Source of the DNA: Carboxydothermus hydrogenoformans Z-2901
GTDB taxonomy: Bacteria; Bacillota; Z-2901; Carboxydothermales; Carboxydothermaceae
Direction of reading: 5' to 3'
Assembly: GCF_000012865.1 (NCBI RefSeq)
Contig: NC_007503.1
Span: 372,001-436,000 of the forward strand
Length of the DNA: 64,000 bases
The notes under the pieces are model-generated. The model was not told where the DNA came from and did no database searches. It saw only the letters and a list, made by a program, of their open reading frames with translations. Of the stretch, positions 1 to 8,232 are shown piece after piece. Each line of letters starts with the position of its first letter. Positions within the stretch are counted from its first letter, which is position 1. A program made the position numbers and the translations under genes.

Positions 1-152
1 ATAGTGGGCCTGTTATAAAACAAAAACGTGAAATATGGAACAATCTTGAATTCCGATGAATACTGAATTCTAACATACCCAAAGGAGGTAGTGACCTTTA
101 TAAAACCGTTGTTTGACCCGGCAATTGTGAAATTTGTAACATTTAGAATATA

Positions 153-180
153 TTGAAAATTTAAATTTATATGGTAAACT
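153..180 (+). promoter_or_regulatory. Candidate promoter of the lactate permease gene
   Basis: TTGAAA (153-158) and TAAACT (175-180) are separated by 16 bp. The predicted transcription start falls just before or inside the operator at 192-200, which fits repression by a DNA-bound regulator. Upstream, 1-152 shows no convincing gene. Confidence 0.5.
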
Positions 181-190
181 AATAGTCAAG

Positions 191-218
191 AGGTCAGACC
201 ATCATACGGCCGTATGAT
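191..218. promoter_or_regulatory. GntR/FadR-type operator plus adjacent 18-bp palindrome
   Basis: GGTCAGACC at 192-200 has the GGT-N3-ACC core bound by LldR/PdhR/FadR-family regulators. The 14-nt stretch AGGTCAGACCATCA recurs at 5508-5521 in front of lutC, and a FadR-family gene lies between the two sites. Directly abutting is the perfect palindrome ATCATACGGCCGTATGAT (201-218), which is absent at the second site and may bind something else. Confidence 0.65.
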
Positions 219-255
219 TAGGTTATTGACAAATTTTTTTCAGGAGGGGTATTTG

Positions 256-2001
256 GTGACCTGGACGCAAAACTACGACCCGTTTAACAACATTGCACTG
301 TCGGCTTTGGTGGCAGCGATTCCGATTTTTTTCCTGTTCTGGGCGCTGGCCATCAAAAAGATGAAAGGTTATATTGCGGGCCTTTTAACGTTGCTTTTGG
401 CCATTATTGTGGTGATTTTCGAGTACAAGATGCCCGTAAATCTTGCTTTAATGGCTGCGGTAAACGGCGCATTATATGGTCTTTTCCCTATTGGCTGGAT
501 TGTTATTACTGCAGTTTACCTCTATAACCTTACCGTAAAAGCGGGACAGTTTGAAATTATTAAGGATTCCATTGCTTCTATTACCGAAGACCGGAGGCTT
601 CAAGCTCTGTTGATTGCTTTTGCCTTTGGAGCGTTTTTAGAGGGGGCCGCTGGCTTTGGTACCCCGGTGGCGATTACGGCAGCAATGCTCGTTGGTCTTG
701 GTTTTAACCCCTTGTATGCTGCAGGAATTTGCTTGATTGCCAACACTGCTCCCGTTGCTTTTGGAGGAATAGGTATCCCCATTATTGTGGCCGGACAGGT
801 AACGGGAATTGATGCTATGGCGATTAGTAAAATGGTAGGCCGTCAGTTGCCGCTTTTATCGGTAGCCATTCCTGCCTGGTTGGTCTTTATCATGTCCGGG
901 TGGAAGGGTCTTCTTGAGGTCTTACCAGCAGTGTTGGTTACCGGTATTTCCTTTGCCGGTGCTCAGTGGTTTTCTGCAAACTACCTTTCGCCGATGCTCC
1001 CAGACATAATCTCTTCCCTTGTTTCAATTATCGCTTTGGTCTTATTCTTAAAGGTTTGGAAGCCGAAAAATATCTGGCGATTTGCCAATGAACCTCCGGC
1101 AACATTACAGGTGAAGAAGCATTCCGCAGGGGCTATTTTAAAAGCCTGGTCGCCGTTTATTGTATTAACGATTTTGGTGGGCGACTGGGGGTTAAATCAG
1201 GTAAAAAATGTGTTAGACCTTGTTACCCTTAAGTTTCATGTTCCCGGCCTTGATGGTTTAATTTATAAGCCCGGTGCGGACAAAGCCATGGAAGCAGTCT
1301 TTAAATTTAACTGGTTGTCAGCAGCCGGGACGGCAATCCTTATTGCTGCAATAATTACGATTTTAATTTTACGAATTAGCTTTAAAGATGCGGTTTCGGT
1401 ATTTGTTGATACTCTTAAAAGCTTAAAATATCCGCTAATTAACATCGCAGCGGTATTGGGTTTTGCTTATGTCGCTAACTTCTCGGGTATGAGCCAAACG
1501 CTGGGTTTATCGCTAACCGTTACAGGAAAAGCGTTTGCCTTTCTTTCACCAATGCTTGGTTGGCTCGGGGTATTTATAACCGGTTCGGATACATCGGCTA
1601 ATGCTCTTTTCGCTAAATTGCAGGCTGCTTCAGCGGAAAAGCTGGGTATTGATCCGGTCTTAACTGTTGCAGCTAACTCTTCCGGTGGAGTTACCGGTAA
1701 GATGATTTCACCGCAAAGCATTGCGGTAGCTACCGCTTCGGTGGGCTTGGTGGGCAAAGAAGCGGAGCTTTTCCGGTTTACCGTGCTGCACAGCTTCTTA
1801 TTTGCTGTGGTGGTAGGCATCATTACTTATCTCCAGGCGTACTACCTGAAAAGCTGGATTCCGGTTTACAAAATGATTGAAAGTGCTGGAGCTGCAGCTC
1901 AAGCTCAGGTAGAAACCGGTCCAGGACTTACCATTCTCGGGATTACCGCAGTGGTAATTTTAGCCCTTTGGGGCTTAGTTGCAGCCCTTAATAAAAAATA
2001 A
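256..2001 (+). CDS. lctP: L-lactate permease, LctP family
   Basis: This is a 581-residue, very hydrophobic protein with many membrane segments from beginning to end and the glycine-rich signature region of the LctP family (for example EGAAGFGTPVAI near residue 130). It should import lactate or glycolate by proton symport. I place the start at GTG 256 because AGGAGGGG (242-249) sits 6 nt upstream; the earlier in-frame ATG at 214 lies within the operator palindrome and has no ribosome-binding site. The next gene, 63 nt downstream, encodes a 2-hydroxyacid oxidase subunit, which supports a lactate/glycolate substrate. Direction of specificity (L-, D-lactate or glycolate) cannot be told from sequence. 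Confidence 0.93.
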   Translation: MTWTQNYDPFNNIALSALVAAIPIFFLFWALAIKKMKGYIAGLLTLLLAIIVVIFEYKMPVNLALMAAVNGALYGLFPIGWIVITAVYLYNLTVKAGQFEIIKDSIASITEDRRLQALLIAFAFGAFLEGAAGFGTPVAITAAMLVGLGFNPLYAAGICLIANTAPVAFGGIGIPIIVAGQVTGIDAMAISKMVGRQLPLLSVAIPAWLVFIMSGWKGLLEVLPAVLVTGISFAGAQWFSANYLSPMLPDIISSLVSIIALVLFLKVWKPKNIWRFANEPPATLQVKKHSAGAILKAWSPFIVLTILVGDWGLNQVKNVLDLVTLKFHVPGLDGLIYKPGADKAMEAVFKFNWLSAAGTAILIAAIITILILRISFKDAVSVFVDTLKSLKYPLINIAAVLGFAYVANFSGMSQTLGLSLTVTGKAFAFLSPMLGWLGVFITGSDTSANALFAKLQAASAEKLGIDPVLTVAANSSGGVTGKMISPQSIAVATASVGLVGKEAELFRFTVLHSFLFAVVVGIITYLQAYYLKSWIPVYKMIESAGAAAQAQVETGPGLTILGITAVVILALWGLVAALNKK

Positions 2002-2064
2002 ATTAAAATAAAACTAAGCGGGGGGAGCTATTCCCCCCGGATAGTTTTGAGGAGGTTTTTTAAA

Positions 2065-3432
2065 GTGGAAGCACTGGCGAAGCTACAAAAAATTCTTGGT
2101 TCCGGGAAGATAAAAACGCAACCGGAGGAGCTTTTTGTTTACGGTTATGACGCTACCGCGGGGTTAAAAAACCAAATGCCTTTAGCGGTGGTATTTCCTG
2201 AAAGCACCGAGGAGGTAGTCGAGATTGTTAAATGGGCCAACGAATATAAAATTCCTCTTTATCCGCGGGGTTCAGGGACAAATTTAAGCGGTGGAACTGT
2301 GCCGACGGCAAAAGGGGTAGTGGTAGAGTTAAATCGTCTCAATAAAATCTTAGAGATTGACCTGGATAACCTTACGGCTACCGTGGAGCCGGGGGTAATC
2401 ATCAACGATTTAAATGAAGCGGTGAAACCCTACGGCTTGATTTATCCGCCGGACCCGGGAACGGTTACTACTGCTACTATGGGCGGTTCGGTGGCCGAGT
2501 GTTCCGGTGGGCTTCGGGGCCTAAAATACGGTGTAACCAAGCATTATATCATGGGCGTCGAAGCGGTAATTGGTACTGGTGAACTGTTGAAATTTGGCGG
2601 CAAGACCGTGAAAAATGTTACCGGCTATGATCTGCCTGCGTTAATGGTGGGAAGCGAAGGTACCTTAGGGATTATTACGAAAATTATCGTAAAACTTATT
2701 CCCGCACCGGTAGCCAAAAAAAGCTTCTTAGCTGTATTCAACAGTATTGATGATGCTGGGAACGCCATTGCTGAAATTATTAAAAACCGGGTTATTCCTG
2801 CAACTTTAGAAATTATGGACCAAACAACCATCCGGACGGTAGAAAAATTTAAAAACATTGGCCTTCCGGTAGATGCCCAGGCGATTTTACTGGTGGAAAC
2901 CGATGGTTATCCCGAACAGGTGGAAATGGAAGCTAAAATTATTCGGCAGGTCCTGGAAAAAAATCGGGGAGAAGTATCTGAAGCCAAAAATGATGAAGAG
3001 CGGGAAAAACTCTGGGAAGCACGGAGGGCGGCATTACCGGCTTTAGCCCAGGTAAGTCCCACCACCGTTTTGGAAGATGCTACAGTTCCCCGGAGTCAAG
3101 TTCCGGCTATGTTAAAGAGGTTAAAGGAAATTAGTGAAAAATATAATCTTACTATTGGTACTTTTGGTCACGCAGGTGATGGAAATCTTCATCCTACAAT
3201 CCTAACCGACGAAACTAACCGGGAAGAATGGCAGCGAGTGGAAAAAGCTGTAGAAGAAATCTTTAAAGCGGCGTTAGAACTTGGAGGAACGCTTTCCGGG
3301 GAACACGGCATTGGCATGGCGAAAAACCGTTTTCTCCTCTGGGAAATGGGGGAAGCGGGGGTTAATCTTTTAAAACGCTTAAAACTTGCTTTTGACCCCA
3401 ATAATATCTTAAACCCCGGGAAAATGGCGTAG
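2065..3432 (+). CDS. glcD: FAD-linked 2-hydroxyacid oxidase subunit (GlcD / D-lactate dehydrogenase type)
   Basis: The 455-residue product has an N-terminal PCMH-type FAD-binding domain (about 40-220; PRGSGTNLSGG and GGSVAECSGGLRGLKYG) and a C-terminal FAD-oxidase domain ending with the typical GTLSGEHGIG...NPGK region. It would oxidise glycolate or D-lactate and pass electrons to the iron-sulfur subunit encoded next. The GTG start at 2065 follows GAGGAGG (2049-2055); an upstream TTG at 2047 overlaps that site and is unlikely. The gap to the partner gene is only 12 nt, so the pair is co-translated. D-lactate is the likeliest substrate given the permease and the Lut genes downstream, but glycolate cannot be excluded. 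Confidence 0.9.
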   Translation: MEALAKLQKILGSGKIKTQPEELFVYGYDATAGLKNQMPLAVVFPESTEEVVEIVKWANEYKIPLYPRGSGTNLSGGTVPTAKGVVVELNRLNKILEIDLDNLTATVEPGVIINDLNEAVKPYGLIYPPDPGTVTTATMGGSVAECSGGLRGLKYGVTKHYIMGVEAVIGTGELLKFGGKTVKNVTGYDLPALMVGSEGTLGIITKIIVKLIPAPVAKKSFLAVFNSIDDAGNAIAEIIKNRVIPATLEIMDQTTIRTVEKFKNIGLPVDAQAILLVETDGYPEQVEMEAKIIRQVLEKNRGEVSEAKNDEEREKLWEARRAALPALAQVSPTTVLEDATVPRSQVPAMLKRLKEISEKYNLTIGTFGHAGDGNLHPTILTDETNREEWQRVEKAVEEIFKAALELGGTLSGEHGIGMAKNRFLLWEMGEAGVNLLKRLKLAFDPNNILNPGKMA

Positions 3433-3444
3433 GGGGGAAGGTTT

Positions 3445-4689
3445 GTGACCGAGATTAAACAGGAGTTTTTAAAATGTATGCGTTGCGGTAACTGCCAGGC
3501 GGTTTGCCCCATATATAAGGAAACAAAAATGGAAGCGGAAGTGGCCCGGGGCAAGATTCAGCTCATCAAAGGGGTTACCGAAGGGGTATTAAAACCTACC
3601 GAATACCTGGCGGAAAAAATTGCTACCTGCCTTACCTGTCTTGCCTGCCAGGAAAACTGCCCCAGCGGGGTTAATTATGAGAAAATTCTCTTATATGGCA
3701 GGGACTATTTGGCCAAAGAAAATGGCTTACCGCCGGTGAAAAAAGCAATCTTTAAAGTTTTACGCAAACCCCGACTTTTTAATTTTGGCCTGAAAATGGC
3801 TTCCCGTTTTCAGGGGCTTGCCCTGAAAAAGGTTAAAGGTCGGCCGGGAAGGAAACTCAGGTTTGGGCTCCTCGAAGACCATGAAAACCGGTTGTTACCC
3901 GAATTTTCCAAGGAAACTCTGGTGGAAAAGGCCAGGTCTAAACAAACTTCTGGGAAAGAAAAGCTTTTGTATTTCCCCGGCTGTATGATCAATAACGTTT
4001 ATGTTAACGTTGGGGAAGCGGTAATTGCTGTTTTGCAGCACAACGGAGCCCAGGTGGTAGTACCGGAAAAGCAAAGCTGCTGTGGGACTCCCGCCCGGGT
4101 GCATGGGGATATAGAGTCGGCCAAGAGCTTAGGACGTTATGTAATTGACACCTATCTTGCGATGGATGCCGATTACGTTATAACCAGCTGTTCTACCTGC
4201 GGGGTAACTTTACGACAGGGATATGTTGAACTTTTTGCCGATGAGCCGGAATACCTTGAAAAAGCCAAAAAGCTTGCCCAAAAGACCCGGGACATCAATG
4301 AATATCTGGTGGAAAAAGGCTTTATAAGACCTAAAAAACTAAATTTAAAAGTAACTTACCATGATCCCTGCCATTTAAACCGGAAGCTTAAAGTAAATAA
4401 ACAACCCCGGGAAATATTAAAAGTAGTTTTAGGGGAAAATTTTAGGGAAATGAAAAAGCCTGCTGTCTGTTGCGGCGGGGCCGGTTCTTTTTCCCTGACC
4501 CATTACCCACTCTCGAAAGCTATCGGTAAGAAAAAAGCGTTAGATATCATTGAAACCGGCGCAGAAGTAGTGGCAACTTCCTGCCCGGGCTGCATGCTCC
4601 AGTTAAATGATGCTTTAGCTAAAGAAGGTTCGAATATCAAGGTCTTACATGTGGCAGAACTTCTGGCGGAAGGATATAAAGAAAATTAA
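3445..4689 (+). CDS. glcF: Iron-sulfur subunit of 2-hydroxyacid oxidase (GlcF type, two CCG domains)
   Basis: The 414-residue protein begins with a ferredoxin-type 4Fe-4S motif (CMRCGNCQAVCP, residues 11-22) and a second one near residue 59 (CLTCLACQENCP), followed by two CCG cysteine-rich domains (LYFPGCM...SCCGTPARVHG, then HDPCHL...VCCGGAGSFS...CPGCMLQ). This is the standard architecture of GlcF and related heterodisulfide-reductase-like electron carriers. GTG at 3445 follows an AGGGGGGAAG site. It should receive electrons from the GlcD-like flavoprotein and hand them to quinone or another membrane acceptor; no membrane segment is seen. Confidence 0.9.
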   Translation: MTEIKQEFLKCMRCGNCQAVCPIYKETKMEAEVARGKIQLIKGVTEGVLKPTEYLAEKIATCLTCLACQENCPSGVNYEKILLYGRDYLAKENGLPPVKKAIFKVLRKPRLFNFGLKMASRFQGLALKKVKGRPGRKLRFGLLEDHENRLLPEFSKETLVEKARSKQTSGKEKLLYFPGCMINNVYVNVGEAVIAVLQHNGAQVVVPEKQSCCGTPARVHGDIESAKSLGRYVIDTYLAMDADYVITSCSTCGVTLRQGYVELFADEPEYLEKAKKLAQKTRDINEYLVEKGFIRPKKLNLKVTYHDPCHLNRKLKVNKQPREILKVVLGENFREMKKPAVCCGGAGSFSLTHYPLSKAIGKKKALDIIETGAEVVATSCPGCMLQLNDALAKEGSNIKVLHVAELLAEGYKEN

Positions 4690-4764
4690 TTCACCCCTTA
4701 GAAGGATTTAACGGAAAAAGGGAGAAAATATAAAGGCAAAAATTACTTTTGCCGGAGGTTTCGC

Positions 4765-5460
4765 ATGAATTTTCAGCAGATAAAAACCAAAAAAATTTAC
4801 GAAGAAATAATCGAGCAAATTAGGTTGCTAATTGCCCGGGGTGAATTAAAGCCAGGGGATAAACTTCCGTCAGAAAGAGAACTTGCCGAAAGCCTTGGGG
4901 TCAGTAGAGCTTCGGTTAGAGAGGCATTAAGTGCGTTAGAAGTATTAGGGGTATTAGAAGTAAGACCGGGGGAGGGTACTTTTGTCCGGGAAGTGGCCGC
5001 GGATAAGTCCTTTCATTCCCTAACTCTGTTGTTACTGTTAGGTACAACTTTGGAAGTTTTAGAAGTAAGAAAGATTTTAGAATCCGGAGCAGTAGTACTG
5101 GCTACAGAAAGAGCTACCGATGAAGATATAAAACGCTTAGAAGATGCCGTAGTAAAAATGGAAAAAGATTTAAAGCAGGGTGATTTAGGGGATGAGGCTG
5201 ATTTTATGTTTCATTACGGATTGGCTCTTGCTACCCATAATTCCCTTTTGGTACGTCTTATGAATTCCATTGCCGACACCATGCGCCAGTCTTTAAAAAT
5301 AAACCGTGAGCGGCTTTTTAGAACTCCGGGCATGCCTGAAATTTTTTATAAGTACCACAAAGAAATTTTAGAGGCGATTAAAGCTCGCGATAAAATTAGA
5401 GCGCAAAAAGTTTTAGAGGAACATTTAACGGTGGCTGAAGAAAAATTGTTAGAAGAGTAA
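4765..5460 (+). CDS. GntR/FadR-family transcriptional regulator, LldR-like
   Basis: The 231-residue protein has an N-terminal winged helix (PGDKLPSERELAESLGVSRA, residues 28-47, then VREALSALEVLGVLEVRPGEGTFV split across the recognition helix and wing) and an all-helical FCD effector domain (about 80-225) with the expected R..LE and two HxxxL-type histidine segments. FadR-subfamily FCD proteins bind GGT-N3-ACC operators and respond to organic acids such as lactate. Two such operators flank this gene, so it very likely controls the whole lactate cluster. ATG 4765 follows GGAGG. A small hairpin (GGCAAAA 4735-4741 / TTTTGCC 4747-4753) precedes the start and overlaps the approach to the ribosome-binding site. 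Confidence 0.88.
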   Translation: MNFQQIKTKKIYEEIIEQIRLLIARGELKPGDKLPSERELAESLGVSRASVREALSALEVLGVLEVRPGEGTFVREVAADKSFHSLTLLLLLGTTLEVLEVRKILESGAVVLATERATDEDIKRLEDAVVKMEKDLKQGDLGDEADFMFHYGLALATHNSLLVRLMNSIADTMRQSLKINRERLFRTPGMPEIFYKYHKEILEAIKARDKIRAQKVLEEHLTVAEEKLLEE

Positions 5461-5474
5461 TGGATTGAAAATAG

Positions 5475-5521
5475 TTTGATTTTAAAAAAGGGAAAATATA
5501 AAATCTAAGGTCAGACCATCA
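5475..5521 (+). promoter_or_regulatory. Candidate lutC promoter with second GGTCAGACC operator
   Basis: TTTGAT (5475-5480), 16-bp spacer, TATAAA (5497-5502), then the operator GGTCAGACC at 5509-5517. The 14-nt context AGGTCAGACCATCA is identical to that at 191-204. The site lies over the predicted transcription start, as at the first copy. Confidence 0.6.
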
Positions 5522-5548
5522 GGACATAATACCGAAGGTGGTGATTGG

Positions 5549-6076
5549 ATGTTAAAGGAAAAGTTTATTACGGAACTTACTGCGGTGGGTGGCGAGGTTA
5601 TTTGCGGTAAAACCTATGAACAGTTGATTGACAGTTTGGCGGGAGTACTGGCCGGTCTTGGTGTTCGGAAAGTGATGTACTATCCCCACCCGCAAGTTAA
5701 AAGGCTTTTAGAAAAGATAAGGGAAAAAGTGGCGGTAGAACTTCTTACTGAAGATTACCGTAAACCGGAAGAGGTTGAAGTAGGACTTACCGGTGCGGAT
5801 TTAGGTGTAGCCGAGTCCGGTTCGCTGGTGCTGGTAGCGGAGGATCCAAAACTTCGAAAAATGACTACTTTACCGCCGGTGCACATTGCAGTTTTGGAGG
5901 AAAGCCAGATTGTGGAAAAATATGAAGATGTATTTGAACATTATGCTGGGAAGTTACCGGGATACTTAAACTTTATCACCGGACCTTCCAGAACGGCCGA
6001 TATTGAAAGGGTTTTGACCATCGGGGTTCATGGACCGGGCCGACTTATAGTATTTATAAAAGAGGGTGAGGAATAA
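5549..6076 (+). CDS. lutC: LutC-like LUD-domain protein
   Basis: A 175-residue LUD-domain protein (LutC/YkgG family) with the family hallmark TGADLGVAESGSLVL around residues 87-101 and TTLPPVHIAVLEESQIV after it. LutC is one of three subunits of the LutABC L-lactate oxidation complex of Bacillus. ATG 5549 follows a GGTGGTGA site. The stop overlaps the start of the next gene by one base (TAATG), indicating translational coupling with the LutB-LutA fusion. It is slightly shorter than Bacillus LutC (about 240), as in many anaerobes. Confidence 0.85.
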   Translation: MLKEKFITELTAVGGEVICGKTYEQLIDSLAGVLAGLGVRKVMYYPHPQVKRLLEKIREKVAVELLTEDYRKPEEVEVGLTGADLGVAESGSLVLVAEDPKLRKMTTLPPVHIAVLEESQIVEKYEDVFEHYAGKLPGYLNFITGPSRTADIERVLTIGVHGPGRLIVFIKEGEE

Positions 6077-8196
6077 TGGCGAATAAAGAGAAAATTAAAA
6101 AAGCCCTTGGTAATCCTACCTTACGGCGTGCTCTAACCAATTTTGGAAATAATTATGTTTTGGCTCGGGAAAAAGTTTTTGCCGGCCTTGATTTTGAGGA
6201 ACTACGCCGGGAGATCAAGGCGGCCAGAACCGAGGTTAGAAAAAAGCTTGATTTTTACGTGGAACAATTCAGGATAAATGCCGAAAAAAATGGTGCCAGG
6301 GTAATAATTGTCCACTCGGCCGCTGAAGCAAAAAAAGCAATAGTTGATATTTTAAAGGCCAAAAACGCCAAAACAGTGGTAAAATCAAAATCCATGGCAT
6401 CTGAAGAAATTCACCTGAATGAAGAGCTTGTAAAACACGGCATTGAAGTAGTGGAAACCGACCTCGGGGAGTGGATTTTACAGCTTGACGGGCAAAAGCC
6501 CTCCCACATGGTAATGCCGGCAATCCACCTTACCCGTGAAGAAGTGGCTGCTATTTTTTCCAGGGCACTGGACCGGGAAGTAGCTCCGGATATTGCCCAA
6601 ATGGTTAAGCTTGCCCGACAGGAATTAAGGGATAAGTTTTTAAAAGCCGATGTCGGGATTACCGGTGGAAATATTGCGGTGGCAGAAACCGGTTCGATTT
6701 TTCTCTTTACCAATGAAGGGAATGCCCGGTTAACAACTACCTTGCCCAGAGTACGGATTAGCTTGGTGGGGGTTGAAAAAATTGTACCAACGTTAAAGGA
6801 TGCCATCCCAATCATGCGGGCTCTTCCCCGAAACGCTACTGCTCAGAAAATTACCAGCTACGTGACCGTGATGACTGCGGGAGCCGGTCAGGAACATTAT
6901 GTAATTTTAATGGATAATGGACGCATTGAGCTAAAAGACGACCCGGTGTTCGCAGAACTTTTCCAGTGTATCCGCTGCGCCGGTTGTTTAAATGTGTGTC
7001 CCGTCTACCAGCAAGTAGGGGGCCATGTCTTTGGGCATGTTTATACCGGACCTATCGGTACCCTTTTGACCGCTTTCTTTCACGGATTGGATGCAGCCAA
7101 AGACCCTCAGGCCCTCTGCGGCAGTTGCCTTAGATGTGCTACCGTTTGCCCTGCGGGCATAAATTTACCGGAATTGTTGTTAAAATTACGTCAAAGGGTT
7201 GTTGAAAGTTATGGACAACCGTTTGTCCAAAAATTTATCTTTGAACGAATTCTGGCCAATCCCAAGCTTTTCAACTCTCTTTTAGACCTTGGTCGAAAAT
7301 TTCAGGGGTTAATCGCGGAAAACGGCGAGATTAAATCTTTACCCTTTGGTTTGGATAATCTTACTTCTTTCAGGGTGTTTCCAGCTCTTGCCAAGGAGCG
7401 ACTTTATAAAAAATATCGGGTGCGTCCCAAGAAAAAAGGTACCAGGGGCAAAGTGCTGTTTTACAGCGGTTGCTTAATTGAACACATGTATCCCGATATT
7501 GGTGAAGATGTTTTCTTGGTTTTAGAGAAAAACGGTTATGAAGTGGTTTTACCGGAAGATCTGGGATGTTGCGGGGCTCCAGCATATTACTCCGGAGACT
7601 TACAGGCTGCCGTGAGGATGGCTAAAAACAACATTGAGGCGTTTTTAAAGCACGAGTATGATTATATAGTCACTGCCTGTCCTACCTGCAGCGAAACCCT
7701 AATGCATTATGAAAAATATTTAGAGGATGACGAAGAGTACCGGGAGAAAGCCAGGGAAGTATCGAGGAAGGTAATCGATTTTACCGATTTTGCTTATAAG
7801 TATTTGGCGGTGGGTGAAGGAAAACTGGCGGGGAGCTATACCCTTCATGACTCCTGTCATGCCCGCCGGGGCCTGGGTCAGGTAAAAGAGCCCCGGGAGC
7901 TAATTGTTAAAACCGGGGCAAACCTGGTGGAGATGGCCAATTCCGACCAGTGCTGCGGTTTTGGCGGTTCCTTCTCCATAAAGTATCCGGAAATCTCCGA
8001 AAAAGTGTTTCAGAATAAATACCAAAGCATCATGGAAACCGGTGCAGAAAAAGTAGCGGTTACCTGTCCGGGGTGTTTAATGCAAATTGCCGGCGGCCTG
8101 AAAAAACAGGGAGCTCCGGTAAAGGTAGAGCACTTAGCTACCATCCTGGCTAAAACCTTTAGGGACGGTTCTGAAAACCACCACTTTCTACGATAG
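6076..8196 (+). CDS. LutB-LutA fusion: LUD / 4Fe-4S / double CCG iron-sulfur protein
   Basis: At 706 residues this is longer than LutB (about 475) because it also carries the LutA module. Order: LUD domain (about 60-290, with TGGNIAVAETGSIFLF), two 4Fe-4S motifs (CIRCAGCLNVCP at 298-309 and CGSCLRCATVCP near 348), then two CCG domains (FYSGCLIEHMYPDIGEDV...GCCGAPAYYSGD and HDSCHARRGLG...CCGFGGSFS...CPGCLMQ). In Bacillus the CCG part is the separate LutA. With LutC it should oxidise L-lactate to pyruvate. The last eleven or so codons and the stop come from a hairpin repeat (8161-8227), so the C-terminus was reset by insertion of that repeat. Confidence 0.88.
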   Translation: MANKEKIKKALGNPTLRRALTNFGNNYVLAREKVFAGLDFEELRREIKAARTEVRKKLDFYVEQFRINAEKNGARVIIVHSAAEAKKAIVDILKAKNAKTVVKSKSMASEEIHLNEELVKHGIEVVETDLGEWILQLDGQKPSHMVMPAIHLTREEVAAIFSRALDREVAPDIAQMVKLARQELRDKFLKADVGITGGNIAVAETGSIFLFTNEGNARLTTTLPRVRISLVGVEKIVPTLKDAIPIMRALPRNATAQKITSYVTVMTAGAGQEHYVILMDNGRIELKDDPVFAELFQCIRCAGCLNVCPVYQQVGGHVFGHVYTGPIGTLLTAFFHGLDAAKDPQALCGSCLRCATVCPAGINLPELLLKLRQRVVESYGQPFVQKFIFERILANPKLFNSLLDLGRKFQGLIAENGEIKSLPFGLDNLTSFRVFPALAKERLYKKYRVRPKKKGTRGKVLFYSGCLIEHMYPDIGEDVFLVLEKNGYEVVLPEDLGCCGAPAYYSGDLQAAVRMAKNNIEAFLKHEYDYIVTACPTCSETLMHYEKYLEDDEEYREKAREVSRKVIDFTDFAYKYLAVGEGKLAGSYTLHDSCHARRGLGQVKEPRELIVKTGANLVEMANSDQCCGFGGSFSIKYPEISEKVFQNKYQSIMETGAEKVAVTCPGCLMQIAGGLKKQGAPVKVEHLATILAKTFRDGSENHHFLR

Positions 8197-8227
8197 ATAG
8201 AAAGTGGTGGCTGGTAGAACCGTCCCT
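8161..8227. repeat. Palindromic repeat, GGGACGGTTCT family, copy 1
   Basis: A 12-bp perfect terminal inverted repeat, AGGGACGGTTCT (8161-8172) and AGAACCGTCCCT (8216-8227), encloses a second perfect 13-bp inverted repeat (8178-8190 and 8198-8210). The whole 67-nt unit folds as one long hairpin. It overlaps the 3' end of the LutB-LutA gene and may terminate both it and the convergent gene. Two more copies with the same ends but another core are at 59366-59416 and 62170-62218. REP-like or MITE-like elements are the nearest known class. Confidence 0.85.
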
Positions 8228-8232
8228 TCCGG

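Noticed and set aside
91-156. 21-codon frame (GTG 91) after AAAGGAGG
   Set aside because: The ribosome-binding site is only 2 nt from the GTG, the frame overlaps the -35 of the next promoter, and no function can be argued. A leader peptide cannot be excluded.
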